Source: Minicystis rosea (GTDB lineage Bacteria; Myxococcota_A; Polyangia; Polyangiales; Polyangiaceae). From it: a stretch of DNA of 64,000 nucleotides. The notes below the pieces were generated by a model. The model saw nothing but the letters and a program-made list of their open reading frames with translations. It searched no databases and had not been told where the DNA came from. Made by a program: the position numbers and the translations under genes. Within the stretch, counting starts at the first letter, position 1. Every line of letters begins with the position of its first letter. Location: positions 15,019,501 to 15,083,500 of the forward strand of contig CP016211.1 in the NCBI GenBank assembly GCA_001931535.1, in the 5' to 3' direction. Positions 40,337 through 47,579 of this stretch are shown one piece after another.

Positions 40337-40786
40337 TCACGGTCTCGCCGGTGCCGCCTCGAGCGGGAGCTCGCGCGGGACGAGCGGCTCCGCGGTGAGC
40401 ACGCTGCCCGGCGCGAGCTTCGCTTCGAGCGGGAGCTCGCGGGGGACCAGCGGCTCCGCGGTGACGACGCTGCCCGGCGCGGGGTGTGCCTCGAGCACGA
40501 GCTCGCGAGGGACGAGCGGCTCCTTCGGCCCCTTTTCCAGCGCCTCCAGCACGTCGGGTGGAAGCGCGGCCATGCCCGGCGTGGGCGTCTGCGCGGGCTC
40601 TGCCTTCGCCCGCCCATCGACCGATGGCGTGGTGCCGACCGCGCGCGCCTCCGCGATCGGCGTGCTCGGCGCCGCCGCTGCGTTGCGATCGCGGCGCGCG
40701 CGGAGCCCTGCTCCGATCACGATCGCCGCGATCGCCACCGCGGCGATCGCTCTCCTCGGGCCCGACCGCACGGCGTCACTGCGCAT
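40337..40786 (-). CDS. Small membrane-anchored protein with three EPLVPREL repeats
   Basis: The ATG at 40786 lies upstream of the collagen-like gene's stop (overlap 40776-40786), so the two are translationally coupled. The 149-residue product has a cytoplasmic basic start, one membrane helix (AIAAVAIAAIVIGAGL) and a disordered Pro/Ala part. Three near-identical units follow (EPLVPRELVLEAHPAPGS, then EPLVPRELPLEAKLAPGS, then EPLVPRELPLEAAPARP). Its position suggests an accessory anchor or chaperone for the collagen-like protein. No family is recognised. Confidence 0.65.
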   Translation of the reverse strand: MRSDAVRSGPRRAIAAVAIAAIVIGAGLRARRDRNAAAAPSTPIAEARAVGTTPSVDGRAKAEPAQTPTPGMAALPPDVLEALEKGPKEPLVPRELVLEAHPAPGSVVTAEPLVPRELPLEAKLAPGSVLTAEPLVPRELPLEAAPARP

Positions 40787-43700
40787 TGGTCGAGCTGTTC
40801 ACGCAGCGATAGGTGCGCACGTTCTCCTTGTCGCAGACGCCCTCGAAGTTGTTGAGGGTGGTGGTGTTGTTCACGCAGTACGCCTGGTCATCGCCGGCGC
40901 GGCTGCCAATCCAGTCCCCGTTCCCGACGACGTTGGCGAGGCCGTACGTCTGCGCGAGGCGGTACGTCTCGTTGTACGTGCCGATGTGACCGCCGAGCGC
41001 GTAGCAGACGTTCTGCGCGTCGTTGAAGTTGAGCCCGCTGAGCCGAATGGTCGCGCAGATGGTGTTCCTCCGCGTGATGCCGCCGACGGTGACGGGGGTG
41101 ACCACGCCGAGGCTGTTGAACGGGGCGGTGCAGGTCCGGTTGCCGGCGCCGATGAGCTGCGACCACTCGGTGTTCCCGGCGTTGTTGGTCTTGCGGAACC
41201 AGAAGTCCTGGTCGAAGAAGCTGCCCGCGATCTGGAACGCGAAGTTGTTGCCGTTGTTGCTGTGGCGCGTCTCGAAGTAGTGCTGCCAGCCCGACACGTT
41301 CGGATAGAAGTTGGCGGCCACCGGGTTCGACGTCTCGAAGAAGCCGCTGCGTGCGCCCTGCGATCCCATGAGGCCCGGGTCGTCCTTGGTCTCGGTGCGC
41401 ACGAGCCCGTTGCCCCAGTAGACGATGCCATCCGCGCGGATGTTGCCGGTCGCGTGCACCTGCTCCGCAGGCCCCGTGGTGCCGATCCCGAGGTTGCCGG
41501 TCACGTACGTGATGCCGCTCGTGCCGCCCGCGATCGTCAGGTACGCGCCGGTGTCGTTGTGGATGCCGCCGCGGAGCTGAGCCTGCGCCTCGAAGTACAC
41601 CGTGCCCGAGTTGAAGTACGCACCGCCGGGCACGATGATGTACGAGCTCGCGACCACGGATGGATTGGCCGCCGTGAAGCGGATGTTGCCCGCGCTGTTC
41701 GCGCTCGAATTGATGACGACCGGCACGTTGGCGCTGATGAGCGAGCCATCATCGGTGATGTTCGAGTTGCCGCCCGTGGTGGCGCTCGTGAACTTGATGA
41801 TGGTGTTGACGGTGCCATTGATGTTGGCCGAGCCGGCGGGGCCTTGCGCGCCGGTCGCACCGACAGGGCCTTGAGCGCCGGTCGCACCGACAGGACCTTG
41901 CGCGCCAGTCGCGCCTTGCGCGCCGGTGGCGCCGACAGGGCCTTGAGCGCCGGTGGCGCCGACAGGGCCTTGAGCACCCGCGGCGCCGGTAGCACCGACA
42001 GGGCCTTGAGCACCCGTTGCGCCGGTAGCACCGACAGGGCCTTGAGCGCCCGTTGCGCCGGTAGCGCCTTGCGCGCCGGTAGCACCGACAGGGCCTTGAG
42101 CACCCGTTGCGCCGGTAGCACCGACAGGGCCTTGAGCGCCCGTTGCGCCGGTAGCGCCTTGTGCGCCGGTAGCACCGACAGGGCCTTGAGCACCCGTTGC
42201 GCCTTGCGCGCCGGTAGCACCGACAGGGCCCTGAGGACCCGTTGCGCCGGTAGCGCCTTGTGCGCCGGTAGCACCGACAGGGCCTTGAGCGCCCGTTGCG
42301 CCGGTAGCACCGACAGGGCCTTGTGCGCCCGTTGCGCCGGTAGCGCCTTGAGCGCCGGTAGCACCGACAGGGCCTTGTGCGCCCGTCGCGCCCGTCGCAC
42401 CGACTGGACCCTGCGGTCCAATCGCGCCGGTTGCACCCGTCGCACCATCAGCGCCCGTCGCGCCGGTTGCACCCGTGGCGCCCGTCGCACCGACTGGACC
42501 CTGCGGTCCAACCGCGCCGGTTGCACCCGTCGCACCCGCAGGGCCCGTCGCGCCGGTGGCGCCCGTCGGCCCCACCGGCCCTTGCGGGCCCATCGCGCCG
42601 GTCGCGCCGTCGGCACCCGTTGCGCCCGTCGCACCGACTGGACCCTGTGGTCCAACCGCGCCGGTTGCACCCGTCGCGCCCGCGGGGCCGGTCGCCCCCG
42701 TCGCGCCGGTGGCGCCCGCTGGACCCATCGGTCCAATCGGGCCGGTGGCGCCGGTCGCCCCATCTGCACCCGTCGCACCGGTGGCACCCGTCGCGCCGGT
42801 GGCACCCGCTGGACCCATCGGTCCAATGGGACCCGTCGCACCGGTGGCACCGACGGCGCCATCCGCGCCCGTTGCGCCGGTGGCACCCGTTGCGCCCGCT
42901 GGACCCATCGGTCCAATGGGACCCGTCGCACCGGTGGCACCGATGGCGCCATCCGCGCCCGTTGCGCCGGTGGCACCCGTTGCGCCCGCTGGACCCATCG
43001 GTCCAATCGGACCCGTCGCACCCGTGGCACCGACAGCGCCATCCGCGCCCGTTGCGCCGGTGGCTCCCGTGGGCCCCATCGGCCCTTGTGCGCCGGTGGC
43101 ACCTGTCGCGCCGGTGGCACCCGTCGCGCCGGTCGGTCCGATCGGGCCCTGCGGCCCCACGGGTCCTGCTGGGCCCATCGCGCCGGTGGCGCCGTCGGCA
43201 CCCGTTGATCCGGTGGCGCCGGTGGCTCCGGTCGCGCCAGCAGGACCCATCGCGCCTGTCGCGCCGGTTGCGCCTGCAGGACCCGCGGGGCCCGTCGCGC
43301 CCGTGGCGCCCGCTGCGCCGGTCGCGCCTGCAGGGCCCACCGCGCCGGTCGCGCCGGTCGCGCCAGCAGGACCCACCGCGCCTGTCGCGCCGGTCGCGCC
43401 TGTGGTTCCCGCAGGACCCGCCGGTCCCGTCGCGCCGGTGGCGCCTGCTGCGCCTGCTGCGCCGGTCGCGCCAGCAGGACCCACCGGGCCCGTTGCTCCG
43501 GTGGCGCCCGCAGCGCCTGCAGCACCGGTTGCACCAGCAGGGCCCACCGGTCCCGTTGCGCCTGCAGCGCCCGCAGCGCCGGTTGCGCCTGCAGCGCCGG
43601 TCGCGCCTGCTGCGCCGGCGGGGCCCGTGGGCCCGGTCGGGCCGATCAAGCCGGTGGGATCGCCGACCCATTGGCCGTTGTTGTTGATGACTTCCTTGTC

Positions 43701-44132
43701 ACCGATCGAGACGGACGTCGGATGAATGTCGCCGCGAACGTCGCCGGCGAGCAGCGCGTAAGGCACGCTCTGGATCGCCGAGCGCGGCGCGAGCTCCGGA
43801 TCGGTGCCGATCGTGATCCCGAAGTAACGAACCGAGCCGTCGAAGACCTTGTCGCCGAAGGGCACCACCGAGCCGAGCGAGACCGAGTAGTAGCCCTCGT
43901 CGAAGGTGATGGTGTGCTCCTCGCTCCAGATGGGCGTCTGCGCCGTGGGCGCGTCGTAGATGGCGAAGAGGACCTGAAGCGATCCGTTGATCGGTTGGGC
44001 GCTCGCGTCGAAGAGGCGGCCCTGGTTCGTGATGGTCCCCGGCACTGCAGCGCGCGTGTCCAGTTGCGCCAAGCCCATGCCGCCGACGACGACCGCTGCG
44101 GCCACCCAGCGTCGAACCGTGCGAGATCTCAT
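40776..44132 (-). CDS. Secreted collagen-like protein, 1118 aa
   Basis: ATG 44132 has AGGG about 8 bases upstream. Residues 1-29 form a signal peptide. Residues 30-160 are a beta-sandwich-like N-domain (TITNQGRLFDASAQPINGSL). Residues 161-767 are about 202 Gly-X-Y triplets dominated by GAT, GAQ, GPV, GPT and GPA (GATGAQGPVGATGAQG). The 351-residue C-terminal head has a tail-fibre-like stretch (GNLGIGTTGPAEQVHATGNI) and a six-Cys end with GGHIGTYNETYRLAQ...DWIGSRAGDDQAYC, recalling lectin-like folds. Bacterial collagens form triple helices without hydroxyproline; this one may be a surface fibre or adhesin. It heads an operon with two small membrane or lipoprotein genes. Confidence 0.88.
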   Translation of the reverse strand: MRSRTVRRWVAAAVVVGGMGLAQLDTRAAVPGTITNQGRLFDASAQPINGSLQVLFAIYDAPTAQTPIWSEEHTITFDEGYYSVSLGSVVPFGDKVFDGSVRYFGITIGTDPELAPRSAIQSVPYALLAGDVRGDIHPTSVSIGDKEVINNNGQWVGDPTGLIGPTGPTGPAGAAGATGAAGATGAAGAAGATGPVGPAGATGAAGAAGATGATGPVGPAGATGAAGAAGATGATGPAGPAGTTGATGATGAVGPAGATGATGAVGPAGATGAAGATGATGPAGPAGATGATGAMGPAGATGATGATGSTGADGATGAMGPAGPVGPQGPIGPTGATGATGATGATGAQGPMGPTGATGATGADGAVGATGATGPIGPMGPAGATGATGATGADGAIGATGATGPIGPMGPAGATGATGATGADGAVGATGATGPIGPMGPAGATGATGATGATGADGATGATGPIGPMGPAGATGATGATGPAGATGATGAVGPQGPVGATGATGADGATGAMGPQGPVGPTGATGATGPAGATGATGAVGPQGPVGATGATGATGATGADGATGATGAIGPQGPVGATGATGAQGPVGATGAQGATGATGAQGPVGATGATGAQGPVGATGAQGATGATGPQGPVGATGAQGATGAQGPVGATGAQGATGATGAQGPVGATGATGAQGPVGATGAQGATGATGAQGPVGATGATGAQGPVGATGAAGAQGPVGATGAQGPVGATGAQGATGAQGPVGATGAQGPVGATGAQGPAGSANINGTVNTIIKFTSATTGGNSNITDDGSLISANVPVVINSSANSAGNIRFTAANPSVVASSYIIVPGGAYFNSGTVYFEAQAQLRGGIHNDTGAYLTIAGGTSGITYVTGNLGIGTTGPAEQVHATGNIRADGIVYWGNGLVRTETKDDPGLMGSQGARSGFFETSNPVAANFYPNVSGWQHYFETRHSNNGNNFAFQIAGSFFDQDFWFRKTNNAGNTEWSQLIGAGNRTCTAPFNSLGVVTPVTVGGITRRNTICATIRLSGLNFNDAQNVCYALGGHIGTYNETYRLAQTYGLANVVGNGDWIGSRAGDDQAYCVNNTTTLNNFEGVCDKENVRTYRCVNSSTNAQ
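41832..43652. repeat. Collagen-coding repeat tract (9-bp and longer periodicity)
   Basis: The DNA is built from 9-base Gly-X-Y codon triplets assembled into larger units of 18-63 bases, for example repeated copies of GTAGCACCGACAGGGCCTTG between 41985 and 42380. Nearly identical blocks invite slippage and recombination, so copy number may vary between strains and assemblies. Confidence 0.85.
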
Positions 44133-44388
44133 GACGAGCCCTGTCCCCTTCACCGTAAGCGCCCCACTCGAAGGCGAGCCCTGATCGAATACTGGCCGCC
44201 ATTTTTGACGATACTGGGCTCCCACTCGCGTCGTCAATCGGGTGTGGTGCGCACGCGCCGCCGCGGCTCGGCGGCGTACGAAGCGTGATGGGGTGTACAC
44301 CTGCAACGATGGGGGAACGCTCACGCACCGGGTTGGCCGGCGCACCGATTCTCCGGCAATCGCGGGAGCGCGGAGACGCTCGCAGCCA

Positions 44389-45693
44389 TCACCGTCGCCC
44401 GCGTCGCAACCGCTCTCGTACAGCCTTGGCGCGCGCGCTGTCTCTCGCGAGGCCGCCGCGGCCCGCCTCGAGCATGCGCGCGAGGCTCGTGCATCCCTGC
44501 GCGATGCCGCCGTTGCACGCTTGCTCGAAGAGCGAGACCGCCCGGGCGTCGTCCTTCGCGAGGCCGCCGAGCCCCTCTGCGTACATGGTGCCGAGGTTGC
44601 TGCATCCGTAGGGCTGGCCGCTGTCACACGCCTGCTTCCAGAGCGCGACCGCCTTCGCTTCGTCTTTCGCGAGACCGCCGAGCCCCTGCGCATACATGGT
44701 CCCGAGAAACTGGCAGCCGACGCCCTCTGCGCACGTTCGCTCATAGATCGCGACGGCCTTCGCGTCGTCTTTGGCGAGGCCACCGAGGCCCAGCTCGTAC
44801 GCGTGTGCGACGTCCACGCATCCTGCCAGTACCCCGTCTGCGCACGTTTGCTTGAAGAGCGCGACGGCCTTCGCTTGGTCTCTCACGAGGGCGCCGAGGC
44901 CCCCCTCGTACGCTACCCCGAGGCGCTCGCATCCGTTCGGATTACCGGCGTTGCACGCTCGCTGAAAGAGCGCGACCGCGCCGACGTCGTCCTTCGGAAG
45001 GCCACCGAGCCCCTCGAAGTATGCTTGCCCGAGACGCTCGCACCCGTCCGCATCACCGGCGTCGCACGCTCGCTGAAAGAGCGCGACCGCGCGGCCCTCG
45101 TCCTGCGCAAGGCCGCCGAGCCCTCCCGCGTACGCTACCCCGAGGTAGGCGCAGCCACGCGGATCGCCGCCGTCGCACCCCTGCTTGAAGAGCGCGACGG
45201 CCTTCGCCTCGTCCTTCACGACGCCGCCGTGCGCCCCCGAATACGCTCCGGCGAGGCCGGTGCAAGCATACGCGTCGCCGCCGTCGCACCCCTTCTTGTA
45301 GTACGCGACGGCCTTCGCCTCGTCCTTCGCCACGCCGCCGAGCCCCTTCGCGTACGCCGCACCGACGTTGCCGCATGCGCGCGCGGCACCGCCGTCGCAC
45401 GCCTGATTCCAGAGCGCGGCCGCGCGGGCTTCGTCCTTGGGAAGGCCACCGATCCCCAGCACGTACGCACCTGCCAAGTAAGCGCATCCGAGCGCGTCGC
45501 CGGCGTCGCATGCCTGCTTGGAGAGCGCGACTCCCTTCGCTTCGTCCCTCGTGAGGCCGTCGATGCCCTTGAGGTAGCTGTTCGCGAGGCGGGCGCACTC
45601 GGCCGCATCGCGTGCGTCGCATGCCGGCCTGGCCCCGCAGGCGGCGAGGAGAAAGCCCAACGTGCCAAGGAGAGATGATGAGACGATGCGCAT
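44389..45693 (-). CDS. Sel1-repeat lipoprotein (HcpA-like), 434 aa
   Basis: ATG 45693 starts a lipoprotein signal (LLGTLGFLLAAC). Eleven Sel1-like repeats of about 36 residues follow, each with a cysteine pair (CDAGDALGCAYLAGAY, LGGLAKDEAKAVALWKQA). Cys-paired Sel1 proteins are extracytoplasmic, as in Helicobacter HcpA, and act in protein-protein binding. The repeats are conserved enough that the DNA shows about 108-base periodicity. A 14-bp palindrome lies 38 bases upstream of the start. Confidence 0.88.
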   Translation of the reverse strand: MRIVSSSLLGTLGFLLAACGARPACDARDAAECARLANSYLKGIDGLTRDEAKGVALSKQACDAGDALGCAYLAGAYVLGIGGLPKDEARAAALWNQACDGGAARACGNVGAAYAKGLGGVAKDEAKAVAYYKKGCDGGDAYACTGLAGAYSGAHGGVVKDEAKAVALFKQGCDGGDPRGCAYLGVAYAGGLGGLAQDEGRAVALFQRACDAGDADGCERLGQAYFEGLGGLPKDDVGAVALFQRACNAGNPNGCERLGVAYEGGLGALVRDQAKAVALFKQTCADGVLAGCVDVAHAYELGLGGLAKDDAKAVAIYERTCAEGVGCQFLGTMYAQGLGGLAKDEAKAVALWKQACDSGQPYGCSNLGTMYAEGLGGLAKDDARAVSLFEQACNGGIAQGCTSLARMLEAGRGGLARDSARAKAVRERLRRGRR

Positions 45694-46031
45694 GGTGGTC
45701 TCGAAGGTCCGAGGGAGCGGACTCTGATCGTCGCGTCGACGCGAACGGGGCCGCGGGCTGTTCACGAGGCGTGCCACCCGCGGGCCATCCTCGGCGCTGC
45801 GATGCCTCATGCGTTCCCGATGGTCCTCGCCGACGCTGAAGACGGCGAGCGTGCGGGCCTCTCGGCGAGGGCGAGCATTGCCCATCCACGCAGAAGCATG
45901 CCGCGCGCGACGGCTCGTGAATGAGGCTTCACAGTGGCCCCCGAGGCATCGTTCACGCCCTCGAAGCGGAGAGGGCGACAGGCTCGTTCATCGAGACGAT
46001 GAAGGCCGGCGATGCGGTGATGCCAAGACGC
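45694..46031. other. Gene-free region upstream of the Sel1 gene
   Basis: The 338 bases show no convincing coding frame. The only clear structure is the palindrome listed at 45731-45744. A promoter for the Sel1 gene should lie here but is not obvious. Confidence 0.35.
45731..45744. promoter_or_regulatory. 14-bp palindrome upstream of the Sel1 lipoprotein gene
   Basis: TCGCGTCGACGCGA is perfectly self-complementary and lies 38-51 bases before the Sel1 ATG on the minus strand. The position suits an operator, though in GC-rich DNA such a site can arise by chance. Confidence 0.3.
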
Positions 46032-46364
46032 TCACCGCGCGCGCTTCCCTCGCTTGCGCGTCCCGGTGGCGGCGGCGAGCGCGACGTCGAGCGCGCGTTT
46101 CGCGTCGATGAAGGCAGCATCGTCACCGCCGCGATCGGGGTGCGTGAGCAGCGCGGCGGCGCGGAAGGCGCGCTTCACTTCGTCGGCCGTGGCGTCGGCG
46201 CCGATGCCCAGCACCGCGAGCGCCCAGGCGCGGCTCCCTCTCGTCGCGGGAGGCGGTGGTGCGGCGGCGCGATCTTCTTCGGGGGCGGTGGTCTGTTTCG
46301 GCCACGGCGAGTCGCCGCGGAGCACGCGCACCCATGCGCCGGCCCAGCGGCCGTCGATCTCCAC
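46032..46364 (-). CDS. J-domain (DnaJ-like) protein; true N-terminus probably further upstream
   Basis: The C-terminal half is a J domain: LAVLGIGADATADEVKRAF, the HPD signature in LLTHPDRGGDD, and AKRALDVALAAA. J domains stimulate the ATPase of Hsp70. The first normal start is GTG 46364 (110 residues). The frame keeps protein-like sequence upstream (RRRFLWAAWWSAPPEADPF, SREEARELAEKAAGQRL) back to an ATC at 46553 within IATSLFTGVVAIV, and there is no ATG, GTG or TTG between the previous gene's stop and 46364. The protein may start at ATC, or a start base may be mutated or misread. It follows the GH114-like gene in the same frame. Confidence 0.65.
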   Translation of the reverse strand: MEIDGRWAGAWVRVLRGDSPWPKQTTAPEEDRAAAPPPPATRGSRAWALAVLGIGADATADEVKRAFRAAALLTHPDRGGDDAAFIDAKRALDVALAAATGTRKRGKRAR

Positions 46365-46568
46365 GAGCCGCTGCCCGGCGGCCTTCTCCGCGAGCTCGCG
46401 CGCCTCTTCACGCGAGCGCGCGCCGCCGCTGGAAGCGTCCGGCTTGCGGAACGGATCGGCCTCGGGCGGTGCGGACCACCAGGCGGCCCAGAGGAAGCGG
46501 CGCCGCTTCGTGGGGACGATGGCGACGACGCCGGTGAAGAGCGACGTGGCGATGGCGGCCCCCGGTCT

Positions 46569-47579
46569 CTAGAAATCGCCCCAGAAACAAGGGCCGATCT
46601 GCATCCCGCTCTCGTCGGTCACGTAGGCGTTGAGCCCGTCGCTCGTGGCCTTTGCGTAGAGATCGTCGGCGTCCGGCTTCTGCGCGGCGGCGCATGCGCC
46701 CACGTACTCTTCGCAGGCGAGCCAGAAGGGGCGCGTCCCCACCATCAGCTTCATCCCCACCCACGCGAGCATCTCGCTCCGTGATTCGGCATCACCACCA
46801 TTCGAATAGACCTCTTCGTGCGAGACTCCATCGAGCAGCGAAGGGAAGGGGACTCCATGCGTCGTCCCCAGGCGCGTCACGTCGCTCGACGCGTTCTGCA
46901 TCACGATGAGCTTGTCCGGGAAGCGCTGCCGTAGCTCCCACACGAGATCGAGCCCACCCTGCGAGCAAGCCGCGTCGCACGGGCCCTCGCCGGCGTTCGC
47001 GCCGTGCTCGACGACCTCCATGTTGTCGAGGAAGAAGCCGTCGATCCCGCGCGCCGCGAGCCGCGGAGCCACGTAGTCGACGATGAGATCGCGATAGTCG
47101 GCGTTGCCGAGGTTGGCCCAGCGCTCGTCGGGATAGCCGCCGTACTCGGTGGTGAGCGCGCCGGTCGATTGACAGGACTTGTGCCCGGGCGGGTCGACGT
47201 CCCAATACGAGCGGTACTGCTCGCAGGCGCCGACGTTCATGTACGAGATGACGCGGTTCTGTCCGCCTTTGCGGAGCGTTTGGATCTGCGCGTCGGTGAA
47301 GTTGTCGGTGTCGGGATCGACGTCGATGTTGATGATGCGGAACGTGTCCGAAACCTTCGCGAGATCGACGCCGTCCGCGCTCCCGTAGAAGCTGACCCAC
47401 GGGCCGCCCACGGGGAACCCGCGCGCTTCTCCGGCGCCGCCGGTGCCCGAGCCGCCCGTGCCGCTCGGATCGTGGCCGCCGGTGCCGTGCGCGCCGCCGC
47501 TGCCGGTGGGATCGTTCATGCGCGATCCACAGCCGAACGTCAGGGTCGCCGCGACGAGCACCGGCAGGAGGCGGTTCAT
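46569..47579 (-). CDS. GH114-like endo-alpha-1,4-polygalactosaminidase lipoprotein
   Basis: The 336-residue product starts with a lipoprotein signal (VAATLTFGC) and a Gly/Thr-rich linker. A TIM-barrel of the GH114/TM1410 type follows: FRIINIDVDPDTDNF, GGQNRVISYMNVGACEQYRS, WANLGNADYRDLIVDYVAPR, ARGIDGFFLDNMEVVEH. The acidic pair in INIDVDP and FFLDNMEV suits catalytic or substrate roles. The family cleaves alpha-1,4-galactosaminoglycans such as bacterial exopolysaccharide. Its ATG overlaps the stop of the MMPL exporter gene (ATGA), indicating coupled translation and a joint role in envelope glycan or lipid handling. Confidence 0.85.
   Translation of the reverse strand: MNRLLPVLVAATLTFGCGSRMNDPTGSGGAHGTGGHDPSGTGGSGTGGAGEARGFPVGGPWVSFYGSADGVDLAKVSDTFRIINIDVDPDTDNFTDAQIQTLRKGGQNRVISYMNVGACEQYRSYWDVDPPGHKSCQSTGALTTEYGGYPDERWANLGNADYRDLIVDYVAPRLAARGIDGFFLDNMEVVEHGANAGEGPCDAACSQGGLDLVWELRQRFPDKLIVMQNASSDVTRLGTTHGVPFPSLLDGVSHEEVYSNGGDAESRSEMLAWVGMKLMVGTRPFWLACEEYVGACAAAQKPDADDLYAKATSDGLNAYVTDESGMQIGPCFWGDF

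Noticed and set aside
42475..43725. Plus-strand frame encoding APVAPVAPVGP repeats opposite the collagen tract
   Set aside because: It is the complement of Gly-X-Y codons, with no ribosome site or flanking domains. The minus-strand protein has a signal peptide and a folded head.
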